64,000 nucleotides of DNA. Origin: Hoeflea sp. BAL378 (GTDB taxonomy: Bacteria > Pseudomonadota > Alphaproteobacteria > Rhizobiales > Rhizobiaceae). Numbering within the stretch: position 1 is the stretch's first letter; each line of letters starts with the position of its first letter. The position numbers were made by a program, and so were the translations under genes. The DNA is taken from assembly GCF_000759435.1 (NCBI RefSeq), contig NZ_JRJG01000038.1, positions 1-64,000 on the forward strand, given 5' to 3'. This document shows, piece after piece, positions 25,602 through 33,650 of the stretch. The notes under the pieces are model-generated. The model was not told the origin of the DNA. It saw nothing but the letters and a program-made list of their open reading frames with translations, and made no database searches.

Positions 25602-26855
25602 GTGAGTACTCCCGCAAGACAGACCCTCCGTATCGGCATTATCGGAACCGGGTTCATCGCCGAGTTCCACCTGCGCTCCATGGTGGGCGTACGGAATGTG
25701 AGCGTGGCCGGCGTCTACAGCCGCAATGCGCAGAACCGGGAACGCTGTTCGAAACTCGCCACCGATCTCGAGCTCGGGCCCTGCAAGCCCTTCGAGACGC
25801 TGGAGGCCATGCTGCAGGACGACACGATCGATGCAGTCTGGATCCTGTCGCCCAACCACACCCGGCTCGACATCATGCGCACCATCCACGCCGAGGTGAC
25901 GGCGAAGCGCTCCAGGGTGTTCGCGGTTGCCTGCGAGAAGCCGCTGGCGCGGACCATTGCGGAAGCGCGGGAAATGCTCGAGCTGGCGGAATCGGCCGGC
26001 CTCAATCACGGCTATCTCGAAAACCAGGTGTTCTGCACGCCGGTGCTGCGCGGCAAGGAGATCATCTGGCGGCGCGCGGCCTCGGTGACCGGCCGCCCCT
26101 ATCTCGCGCGGGCGGCGGAAGAGCATTCCGGACCGCATGCGCCCTGGTTCTGGCAGGGCGACAAGCAGGGCGGCGGTGTTCTGTCGGACATGATGTGCCA
26201 CAGTGTCGAGGTGGCCCGGCATCTGCTGACCGAGCCCGGCGCCAAGCGCAAATCGCTTCGCGTCAAATCCGTCAACGGCACCGTCGCCAACCTCAAATGG
26301 ACGCGGCCGAAATATGCGGAGCAACTGGCGGAGCGTTATGGCAAGGCCGTCGACTACCGCAACCGGCCGTCCGAGGATTTCGCCCGCGGGACGATCCTGC
26401 TCGAGGACGAAGAAGGCAATGAACTGGTGATCGAATCGACCACCTCCTGGGCCTATGTCGGCGCCGGCCTCAGGATCCAGCTCGAACTGCTCGGGCCGGA
26501 ATATTCGATGGAGTTCAATTCGCTCTCCACCGGGCTCAAGGTGTTCATGTCGCGCGAGGTCACGGGCGCGGAAGGAGAGGACCTGGTCGAGAAGCAGAAT
26601 GCCGAACAGGGGTTAATGCCGGTCCTCGAGGACGAGGCGGGCATCTACGGCTATACCGACGAGAACCGGCACATGACCGAATGCTTCCGCAAGGGCGAGA
26701 CGCCGGCCGAAACCTTCCATGACGGCTTGGCCGTCGTGGAGATCCTGATCGGTCTCTATCGGTCGGCCGAAATCGGACAGACCGTGCATTTCCCCGCGAC
26801 CGATCTCGATGACTATGTCCCCCTGGTCGCCCGTCGCCAGAGTCCGCAGGACTGA
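25602..26855 (+). CDS. Gfo/Idh/MocA family oxidoreductase
   Basis: NAD(P)-dependent sugar or polyol dehydrogenase, 417 residues. N-terminal Rossmann motif IGIIGTGFIAEFHL, the conserved CEKPLARTIAEA block carrying the catalytic lysine, and the GGGVLSDMMCHSVEVARHLL block with the active-site histidine. TTG 25581 is also in frame inside the lacI stop, but GTG 25602 with GAAAGAG upstream fits the family start better. Larger than average members (~340-390) owing to insertions after residue 220. In an operon with an SIS protein and a kinase it may oxidise the sugar ring, as in 3-keto-sugar or inositol-type pathways; the exact substrate is open. Confidence 0.87.
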   Translation: MSTPARQTLRIGIIGTGFIAEFHLRSMVGVRNVSVAGVYSRNAQNRERCSKLATDLELGPCKPFETLEAMLQDDTIDAVWILSPNHTRLDIMRTIHAEVTAKRSRVFAVACEKPLARTIAEAREMLELAESAGLNHGYLENQVFCTPVLRGKEIIWRRAASVTGRPYLARAAEEHSGPHAPWFWQGDKQGGGVLSDMMCHSVEVARHLLTEPGAKRKSLRVKSVNGTVANLKWTRPKYAEQLAERYGKAVDYRNRPSEDFARGTILLEDEEGNELVIESTTSWAYVGAGLRIQLELLGPEYSMEFNSLSTGLKVFMSREVTGAEGEDLVEKQNAEQGLMPVLEDEAGIYGYTDENRHMTECFRKGETPAETFHDGLAVVEILIGLYRSAEIGQTVHFPATDLDDYVPLVARRQSPQD

Positions 26856-26887
26856 CTTCCGTCCGCCCAACAACAGGCCCCGATCTG

Positions 26888-27925
26888 ATGACCATCATGC
26901 CCGGCCCGACCCGGATGAAGTCGGAAATCCTGTCCGTCCCCCAAGTCGTTGCGGGACAGATGGATGCATCGCTCGACGCCTATCTGGCGTTTGGGAACCG
27001 GCTGGCGTCGCTCGATCCCAACCTGGTCGTCACCTGCGCGCGCGGCAGTTCCGACCATGCGGCCACCTACTTCAAGTATCTGGTGGAAATCTGTCTCGGC
27101 GTGCCGGTCGCCTCGATCGGGCCTTCGGTATCGTCGGTCTACCGCACCCGCTGGAAACTTGAGGGGACGCCGGTCATCGCCATATCCCAATCCGGCGGCA
27201 GCGATGACCTGAGGCTGTTCATGGAGGCCGCGACACGGTCAGGCGCCATCAGCGTGTCGCTGACGAACGACGTGGCATCTCCGCTCGCAAGGGCGACAGA
27301 TACGGTGCTCGACATGTCGGCGGGTCCGGAATTGGCGGTAGCGGCGACGAAGACCTACATCGCCTCCCTGGTGGCGCTGGCTGCGATCATGGCCGGCTGG
27401 TCGAGGGACCCTTCGATGACCGAGGCGCTCAGGGCGCTGCCCGATGACCTCGACAGGGCGCTGACCTGCGACTGGTCGGCCGCGCTGGAAAGGTTCCGAA
27501 ATCCCGGCAGCGTGTTCGTGACCGCGCGCGGGCCGGGGCTCGGCATCGCCAACGAAGCCGCTCTCAAGTTCAAGGAAACCTGCCTGATCCGGGCGGAGGC
27601 TTTCAGCGCCGCGGAAATGATCCATGGGCCCTTGGCGCTGTCCGGACCATCGCTGACGGCGCTTGCCTTCCTGACGGATGACGGCGGTCGGGAGGGCATC
27701 GAGGGCGGGGTGGCGCGGTTGCGCGAAACCGGGTCGACGGTGTTCACGGTGGACAATGAAAAGACCGGGGCGCATGTTCTGCCGAGCGTGAAGACCGGGC
27801 ACCGGCTCCTGGATCCGATCGCCCAGATCCTGAGCTTCTACCTGTTCGTCGAAGAGTTGGCCGTCAGCCTGGGCCTCAACCCCGATGCCCCGCAGCATCT
27901 CAACAAGGTGACAGTGACACGATGA
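26888..27925 (+). CDS. SIS-domain sugar-phosphate isomerase/deaminase (GlmS-like, NagB-II type)
   Basis: Two SIS domains and no glutaminase domain, 345 residues. First domain: VVTCARGSSDHAATYFKY and AISQSGGSDDL; second: FVTARGPGLGIANEAALKFKETCLIRAEAF with MIHGPLAL. The C-terminal tail PQHLNKVTVTR matches the end of the GlmS isomerase domain, whose lysine reaches the active site. This is the architecture of type II glucosamine-6-phosphate deaminases and related fructosamine-phosphate deglycases. With a kinase directly downstream (4-nt overlap), an amino-sugar or glycated-amine route is plausible. Confidence 0.87.
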   Translation: MTIMPGPTRMKSEILSVPQVVAGQMDASLDAYLAFGNRLASLDPNLVVTCARGSSDHAATYFKYLVEICLGVPVASIGPSVSSVYRTRWKLEGTPVIAISQSGGSDDLRLFMEAATRSGAISVSLTNDVASPLARATDTVLDMSAGPELAVAATKTYIASLVALAAIMAGWSRDPSMTEALRALPDDLDRALTCDWSAALERFRNPGSVFVTARGPGLGIANEAALKFKETCLIRAEAFSAAEMIHGPLALSGPSLTALAFLTDDGGREGIEGGVARLRETGSTVFTVDNEKTGAHVLPSVKTGHRLLDPIAQILSFYLFVEELAVSLGLNPDAPQHLNKVTVTR

Positions 27926-28899
27926 TCATACGCGTCTGCGATCTGGGCGGAACCCACTGCCGCATCGGTCAATATGTCGACGGGCGCCTCGATGCGGCCT
28001 CGGTCGCCCGCTTCCGCAATGCCGATCATGCCTCCTTTGCGGCGCTGATGACGCATTATCATGCCAGCGCCGGCGTGGCGCCCGCGGACAGGCTGGTCAT
28101 CGCGCTCGCCGCGCCGGTCACGGGCGATGTCGTCGCCCTGACCAACCTCGACTGGACCATCGACCGGCAGGAGATCAGCCGGGCGGTGGGTGTGCCGGAG
28201 GTTTTCCTGATCAACGATTTCGAGGCCCTGGGCCACGCGTTGTCCTCCCCGCAGGCACTGCAGTCGGAAAGCCTGCAGGAGGGAACCCGAACTGCCAAGG
28301 GCACGCGGCTCATTCTGGGGGCGGGGACCGGTTTCAACTGCGCGGCGCGCCTGACCGACGGTTCGGTCGCGATCTGCGAGGCCGGGCATTCGACCTTCGT
28401 GGCGGAGACGGAACTCGATCGCGCTCTTCAGGCGCGGATCTCGCAGAAGCACGGCCGCTGCTCGAACGACCGGGTGCTGTCGGGCTCAGGCCTGGCTGAA
28501 ATCTACCTGACTTTGTGCGAGCTGGAGGGCCGCACGCCGCGTTACGCGACCAGCCAGCAGATCGTTCCGGCGGCTCTCGCACAGGAGGATGACCTTGCCG
28601 TGCGCGCCTGCGAGGAGTTTGTCCGCATGCTGGGCCGCGCTGCGGGCGATCTGGCGCTGGTGTTCCTGGCGAACGGCGGTGTCTATGTCACCGGCGGCAT
28701 GGCGCACGCGCTGCAGGGCTTCATGGTCGGCTCCGAAAGCCGTTTCCTGCAGGCTTTCAAGGCGAAGGGGCGCATGACCGAGAACATGGAGACAATCCCG
28801 GTTCATCTTGTGCTGGATGACAACGCCGCCCTGCTGGGGTGCCATGAATTTCAAGCGTCCATGTCACGGGCGGTGCCGGTGGCGGACCACCGAGGATAA
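27922..28899 (+). CDS. Glucokinase-family (Glk) sugar kinase
   Basis: ATP-dependent hexokinase of the bacterial glucokinase family, 325 residues. Phosphate-binding motif CDLGGTHCRIG at the N-terminus, sugar-binding TNLDW and INDFEALGHAL, and the second nucleotide motif LGAGTGFNCA. The usual catalytic Asp (in INDFEA) is present. It ends the sugar ABC operon and would phosphorylate the imported hexose or amino sugar, preparing it for the upstream SIS enzyme. Convergent with the following minus-strand gene, 20 nt away; no terminator is obvious in that gap. Confidence 0.88.
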   Translation: MIIRVCDLGGTHCRIGQYVDGRLDAASVARFRNADHASFAALMTHYHASAGVAPADRLVIALAAPVTGDVVALTNLDWTIDRQEISRAVGVPEVFLINDFEALGHALSSPQALQSESLQEGTRTAKGTRLILGAGTGFNCAARLTDGSVAICEAGHSTFVAETELDRALQARISQKHGRCSNDRVLSGSGLAEIYLTLCELEGRTPRYATSQQIVPAALAQEDDLAVRACEEFVRMLGRAAGDLALVFLANGGVYVTGGMAHALQGFMVGSESRFLQAFKAKGRMTENMETIPVHLVLDDNAALLGCHEFQASMSRAVPVADHRG

Positions 28900-28919
28900 C
28901 GAGCCGACCTGCGGCCGCC

Positions 28920-30968
28920 TCAAAGCCGGGAACAGAGCCTGTAGCCCTCATAGATGGCGGAATAGACGTCGCGGCTGGCGACTGCATCGCCGATCCGGTG
29001 CAGAATGAAGCCGCCGCCGGGTTTCCTGTCTTCGATCTCCAGTGTCTGTCCGATCATGGAGCGGATATCGGTCACGCCCTGGTTCCTGGACCGGTCCCTG
29101 AGATCGGTGTAGAGCGTGTCCACCGGCACGGTGCCGTTCTCGATGATGATCTGTTGCGCGAGATGGGTGCTCTCCCGATCGGTGAGCTCATTTCTGAACG
29201 TCGCGAGCATGCCATTGCCCTGCCGGACGACTTTGATCAGCCTGACCTGAACCTTGGTTTCGATCTCCAGCTCCGCGACGTGCTTTCGAAACCCTGTCTT
29301 GTCCTGATAGGTCATCTCGACGGCGAGGGCTTCATCCGGCGTGGCGATGGTGACCTTCATGCCCTTGCGCGCGAGATCAAGCGCACAGGAAGGCGCGGCC
29401 TGCCGGCCGGTTCCGTCATAGACGAGGATGTCCTGCTTTCCCGGCACCAGCCCGGACAGCAGATCCCAGACCGTATCGCACAATTCGGCCCCCTCCAGCC
29501 ATTCCGTGTCGGGGATGCCGCCGGTCCCCACGATGACCGCGTCAGGGCTCTCGGCAAGAACAGCGGCGCTGTCGGCATAAATGTTGGTGCGGACATCAAC
29601 GCCAAGGCGGGCAAGCTCGCGCTCGCGCCACTCGACAATGCCGATCAGGTCCCGGCGGTCCGAAGCGGCCGCGGCAATCAACACTTGTCCGCCAAGCTTC
29701 TGCGCAGCTTCGAGCAAAATGACGGCATGCCCGCGCTCCGCGGACACGCGCGCTGCCTCGAGGCCGCCGGGACCTCCGCCGATGACGACCACCTTCTTGC
29801 GGGTTTCGGCAGGTTCAACGACATGCGGCCAGACCGTTTCATGGGCGGTGGACGGATTGTGGATGCAGTGGACCTTCTTGTACAGGCAATAGGACGCCCC
29901 CACGCAGGGCCGGATCCGGTCTTCCTCTCCCCGTTCAATCTTGCTGACGAGATGCGGATCGGCGATGTGGGCCCGGGTCATGCCGACCAGATCGACGACA
30001 TTCTCCCGAATGGCGTGCCTGGCGGTGGCCACATCGCGGATTCCGCCCGCATGAATCAGCGGAAGCTTCGTGCAGGCCCTGAAATTGGCGACTTCGGCGA
30101 GATAGGGCGCGTTTTTTTGAAACAGTCCCGGCATGTTGTGCTCGGACAGGGCCAGATCCGTGTCCATGCGGCCGTAAATAGTGTCGAAATAGTCGAGCGT
30201 GCCTTCGCTCTGAAGGAGCTCGGCGGTCTTCACAGCCTCCTCAAATGACAGCCCGCCTTCGGTCGCCTCGTTGATGACGAACCGGATGCCGACCACGGCC
30301 CGGTCGCCGACCGCCCTGCGGATCGCCTCGTGAACCATGATCCCGAAACGGGCGCGGTTTTCCGTGGAGCCGCCGAAGGCATCGCTGCGACGATTGGTGA
30401 GCGGGGAGAGGAACTGGCCAATGAGGTGACCGCCGGTGACCGTCTGGACGCCATCAAGACCACCTTCCATGGCCCGGGCGGCGGCCTCGGCATAGTCCCT
30501 GATCACGCGCTCGATGTCGGCCAGGTCCATCTCCTTGGGGAAATTGCGGTTTCGGGTTTCACGCACCCGCGACGGCGCCAGTGCGGGCAACCAGTTGCCG
30601 CCGAAGGCCGTCGCCCGTCTGCCGAGGTGGGACACCTGGGTCATCACCGCCGCTCCGTGGCGATGGATGCGCTCCGAAAGCTGTTGCAGATGCGGAATGA
30701 TCCGGTCGTTCGACAGGTCCAGTTGCCCGCCACCCCAGCTCGAATCGACAGAGGTCATCGCGGAGCCGCCGATCATCGTCATGGCGACCCCGCCTTTGGC
30801 CTTTTCCTCATGGTAGCTTTGATACCGCTCCAGAGGCAGGCCGTGGTCGTCGAGCATCGACGCATGGCTGGTGCTGACGATGCGGTTTTTCAGTACAAGC
30901 TGCTTCAGGCGGAAAGGCTGCAGAAGCGGATCGGTTTTCGCAGCGAGGTTCGGCACAGGGTCGGTCAT
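28920..30968 (-). CDS. NADH:flavin oxidoreductase (Old Yellow Enzyme/TMADH-like fusion)
   Basis: Large flavoenzyme of 682 residues: N-terminal FMN-binding TIM barrel (LKNRIVSTSHASML, TQVSHLGRRAT, HLIGQFLSPLTNRRSDAFGGS) and a C-terminal disulfide-reductase-like FAD/NAD domain (VVVIGGGPGGLEAARVSAERGHAV). Relatives include trimethylamine dehydrogenase, 2,4-dienoyl-CoA reductase and N-methylproline demethylase. Of the four [4Fe-4S] ligands, three candidates are visible (C355, C361, C368), but the expected second cysteine is A358 and the last spacing is short. Demethylation or N-dealkylation of a methylated amine is a reasonable guess. An upstream in-frame start at 31019 is unlikely. Confidence 0.85.
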   Translation of the reverse strand: MTDPVPNLAAKTDPLLQPFRLKQLVLKNRIVSTSHASMLDDHGLPLERYQSYHEEKAKGGVAMTMIGGSAMTSVDSSWGGGQLDLSNDRIIPHLQQLSERIHRHGAAVMTQVSHLGRRATAFGGNWLPALAPSRVRETRNRNFPKEMDLADIERVIRDYAEAAARAMEGGLDGVQTVTGGHLIGQFLSPLTNRRSDAFGGSTENRARFGIMVHEAIRRAVGDRAVVGIRFVINEATEGGLSFEEAVKTAELLQSEGTLDYFDTIYGRMDTDLALSEHNMPGLFQKNAPYLAEVANFRACTKLPLIHAGGIRDVATARHAIRENVVDLVGMTRAHIADPHLVSKIERGEEDRIRPCVGASYCLYKKVHCIHNPSTAHETVWPHVVEPAETRKKVVVIGGGPGGLEAARVSAERGHAVILLEAAQKLGGQVLIAAAASDRRDLIGIVEWRERELARLGVDVRTNIYADSAAVLAESPDAVIVGTGGIPDTEWLEGAELCDTVWDLLSGLVPGKQDILVYDGTGRQAAPSCALDLARKGMKVTIATPDEALAVEMTYQDKTGFRKHVAELEIETKVQVRLIKVVRQGNGMLATFRNELTDRESTHLAQQIIIENGTVPVDTLYTDLRDRSRNQGVTDIRSMIGQTLEIEDRKPGGGFILHRIGDAVASRDVYSAIYEGYRLCSRL

Positions 30969-31225
30969 CGGGTTTCCAAGGAAAACGAGAGGGCTAAGTC
31001 GAACATCGGGCACACCCACCCTAGGCAGGGGGGAGACGCGGCGTTCAGCCAGCTTCCGCGAAATCCGCGCAGATCCAAAGGCCGAATAAATCTTGGAGGG
31101 GTATGCGCCAGGCGAATACCCCTGGCGACCACGGATCGCTCGCCGGCGCCTGCACCGGGCGTGATGGGCATGTCGGCGGGAAGCCGGTCAGAAACCGAAA
31201 CGAAGCCAAGTGCCTGAACCAAGGA

Positions 31226-31245
31226 CGGACCGCTTCAGCGGTCCG
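31226..31245 (-). terminator. Stem-loop at the end of the GcvA-like LysR gene
   Basis: CGGACCGCT / AGCGGTCCG inverted repeat with a minimal loop, overlapping the LysR stop codon (31235-31237). It may separate this gene from the oxidoreductase gene downstream on the minus strand. No T-run. Confidence 0.4.
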
Positions 31246-32188
31246 GCGATAGCTCCGACAGAAAGCCGGAGAGTTCGGCGATATCGGTGCTCATTTCATG
31301 GACCAACCAGTTGCGAATGTCGTCCACGATCGGCCTTGGAGACTGGGATTTCAGCCGGACGAGCTGATGCACCTTGCCCGTCCTTGTCATGCGATCGGCC
31401 ACGGGCACAAGCGTGCCCTTGAGCAGGTGCCGTGCAATCACGCTGATCCAGCCCAGCGCAATGCCCTCACCGGCAAGAGCGGCCTGGAGCACCACCGCAT
31501 AGTCGGAGAACTCCAGCCATACGCCTTTCATGGCGTTTCGATTGGCCAGGCCGCCGCAGAGCGCCCGCCAGTGCTGCTGATCGTGATCAGTGAGGTGAAG
31601 AAACGTATGACCGGTCCCGTCGCTGGCCGGATCAAGCGGTCCGAATTTCTCCAGATAGGCCGGGCTGCAGACAGGAACGATGATCTCCGGGGCGAAATCC
31701 CATCGAAGAAAACGGGTATCCTCGACCGGAAGGATGCGGGTCGCGAGATCGGTATTGTCAGGCACGCCGCGCAAGAGGCCGGCAACGAGATCAAAGCGAA
31801 GATCGACCTTCGGGAAGGCCTTCTGGAAATCCTGCAGCTTCGGAACCATCCAGTGCAGGACGAAGGAGCTGGAGAATGAAAGCGTCACGCTCGGGCGCAT
31901 CACCTTGTTGCGCTCCTGAAGATCGAGCACCTTGTTCTCGATCCGGTCAAGACTGTCGCCGACAACCGCGTGGAGTTCCCGCCCGTCGTCCGTAAGGGTC
32001 AATCCGCCCGGCGAGCGCTCGAACAGGATGATGCCGAGGCTCGCCTCCAGCTCTGCGATGCCGCGGCTTACCGATGGCTGCGTGAGGTTGAACTCCCGCG
32101 CTGCCGCCGAAAAGCTGCCGGCGCGGGCCGCGGCGTCAAAGATGAGCAGCTTTCGGCTGGACGACAATAAGCGGGAGATACGCACCAT
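31235..32188 (-). CDS. LysR-family regulator, GcvA/TrpI-like
   Basis: 317-residue regulator. The N-terminus LLSSSRKLLIFDAAARAGSFSAAAREFNLTQPSVSRGIAELEASLG is the helix-turn-helix of the GcvA-like LysR subgroup, followed by LFERSPGGLTLTDDG and the substrate-binding domain. It lies 266 nt upstream of the flavin oxidoreductase gene on the same strand and is its most likely regulator. The start codon overlaps a palindrome (32187-32201) and no ribosome site precedes it, so the mRNA could be leaderless or the gene autoregulated. Confidence 0.88.
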   Translation of the reverse strand: MVRISRLLSSSRKLLIFDAAARAGSFSAAAREFNLTQPSVSRGIAELEASLGIILFERSPGGLTLTDDGRELHAVVGDSLDRIENKVLDLQERNKVMRPSVTLSFSSSFVLHWMVPKLQDFQKAFPKVDLRFDLVAGLLRGVPDNTDLATRILPVEDTRFLRWDFAPEIIVPVCSPAYLEKFGPLDPASDGTGHTFLHLTDHDQQHWRALCGGLANRNAMKGVWLEFSDYAVVLQAALAGEGIALGWISVIARHLLKGTLVPVADRMTRTGKVHQLVRLKSQSPRPIVDDIRNWLVHEMSTDIAELSGFLSELSPDR

Positions 32189-32201
32189 ACGGTCAGCGTA
32201 T
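32187..32201. promoter_or_regulatory. Candidate LysR box at the start of the GcvA-like gene
   Basis: Symmetric ATACG-N5-CGTAT with a T-N11-A core (T32188, A32200). It covers the first base of the LysR start codon, which suggests negative autoregulation. Confidence 0.4.
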
Positions 32202-32336
32202 ACCGCTCCGGGTCTTTTTCAAGCTCCTTGCTTCCATGCTTTTTGAACGTTGGTCGCCGAGACAGTCTCCCCAGTTTCGGGAAAACGAACAGCAGTCAGG
32301 TCCATGACCTGTCGCAGCGTCTCGCATAGGAAACGC

Positions 32337-33221
32337 CTATAGATATTCCGATGCGGTCTTCCGGATACAATCGACCATGGCCTTTTCCGCCCGGGACAGC
32401 GCGGTGTTGCGCAGCGTCAGGAGCGACACCGGCAATTGCGGCGAATCGATCAAAGGGCGTTGCTGGATGCCTGGGAACATCACCCGGGGCAGAAGCTCGT
32501 CAACGACCGCCACCCCCAGTCCGGCCCGGACGAAAGCCGCCGCCGGAAGCGATGAATCGATTTCGATGTCGGGCCTGAATCCGGCGCCCGCGCGCCGTGC
32601 CGCCGCCACCAGCTCGTCATAAGGGCGGGTGCGACTGCGGTAGGAGATTACCTGCTCGTTCTGCAGGTCGACAAAGTTCACGGCCTCGCGGGCGCACAGC
32701 GGATGCGCCTCGGGCAGCAGGCAGCGGAATGAAATTTCGCCGATCCCCTCAACCTCGATATCGGGGGGCAGTGCATTGTCCAGCGCCACAGCCAGCGCGG
32801 CGTCACCGGAGCGCAGCATTTCGATCATCGATGCCAGGGGGGCAATATAGGTCCGGAGCAGGACTTCCGGATACTGCGCCCGGTAGGCCGCAAGGGCCTG
32901 GGGCAACAGGGCCATGCCCGCAGGCGCGCCGGCGGCGATGCGAACCAGCCCGGTGCGGCCCAGCCGCAGGTCGGCGGTCTTGCGCCGCATCCCCTCCAGC
33001 CCCGCGAACAGGCGTTCGGCTTCGGGGTAGAGTTCCAGCGCCTCGGGCGTGGGGTGCAGCCGTCCCTTCTCCCGGTGGAACAGTTGAAAACCCAGTTCGT
33101 CCTCTGTGTGGATCAGGATCTGGCTCAAGGCCGGCTGCGAGGTGTGCAGCAGCCGCGCGGCGCCGGTGATGGTGCCCGCACGCATGACGGCCGTAAAGAC
33201 TTCCAACTGCCGCGCCCGCAT
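32337..33221 (-). CDS. LysR-family regulator divergent from the hydantoinase operon
   Basis: 294-residue LysR protein: MRARQLEVFTAVMRAGTITGAARLLHTSQPALSQILIHTEDELG is the DNA-binding domain, followed by LFHREKGRLHPTPEA and a typical effector domain. ATG 33221 follows a GGGGGCAG stretch on the minus strand; TTG 33224 is one codon earlier. It is transcribed away from hyuA, with a 429-bp shared region that contains a perfect T-N11-A palindrome at 33555-33569, so it probably activates the hyuAB-dehydrogenase operon. Confidence 0.9.
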   Translation of the reverse strand: MRARQLEVFTAVMRAGTITGAARLLHTSQPALSQILIHTEDELGFQLFHREKGRLHPTPEALELYPEAERLFAGLEGMRRKTADLRLGRTGLVRIAAGAPAGMALLPQALAAYRAQYPEVLLRTYIAPLASMIEMLRSGDAALAVALDNALPPDIEVEGIGEISFRCLLPEAHPLCAREAVNFVDLQNEQVISYRSRTRPYDELVAAARRAGAGFRPDIEIDSSLPAAAFVRAGLGVAVVDELLPRVMFPGIQQRPLIDSPQLPVSLLTLRNTALSRAEKAMVDCIRKTASEYL

Positions 33222-33650
33222 CAATCTGCCCCCATAGGTCCTGCTTATATCTTACAGCGATTTCGGCGTTTGATTCAATCTGGGCATGCCACTTTGGTAA
33301 ACCGGCTTAGAAGGGCGGCGGCGGGCATGGCCGTGATCATTCTCGGTGGGGGTCTCATGGGCGTCGCCTGGGTAGTCTTCCTGGCTCGGCGCGTGCGCCA
33401 CCTTTCCCACCTGCCGTCGACGCGTCGCTCCCCGGACTCTTGGAGCCAGGCCGAGAGACCTGCCTGACCGCGGTGGGGAGTTGCGTGCCAGCGGCCATCT
33501 GCGGCTGGCAGAGGTCGTCTGCAAGCGGTTCCGAAGCACCTGTTCTAAAAGTCTATAAGCATTCCTTATGCAGGATGCCGCGATGCGACTTGGACATCGG
33601 AGCCGCTTTTTGATGGGGTCACCGGGACACATTGGAAAAGGTTTTAGCTC
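33222..33650. other. Divergent promoter region (LysR / hyuA)
   Basis: 429 bases without a supported gene between the minus-strand LysR and plus-strand hyuA. It holds a LysR-type palindrome at 33555-33569 and a looser CTG-N11-CAG repeat at 33241-33257 just upstream of the LysR start. An open frame that crosses 33054-33467 is mostly antisense to the LysR gene and has no support. Confidence 0.5.
33555..33569. promoter_or_regulatory. LysR box upstream of hyuA
   Basis: Perfect inverted repeat ATAAG-N5-CTTAT, which is also a T-N11-A core (T33556, A33568), 81 nt before the hyuA start codon. This is the position expected for an activating LysR site; the divergent regulator at 32337-33221 is the candidate protein. 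Confidence 0.65.

Noticed and set aside
33054-33467. 137-codon open frame between LysR and hyuA
   Set aside because: Its first part is antisense to the LysR DNA-binding domain and the remainder lacks any coding signal.
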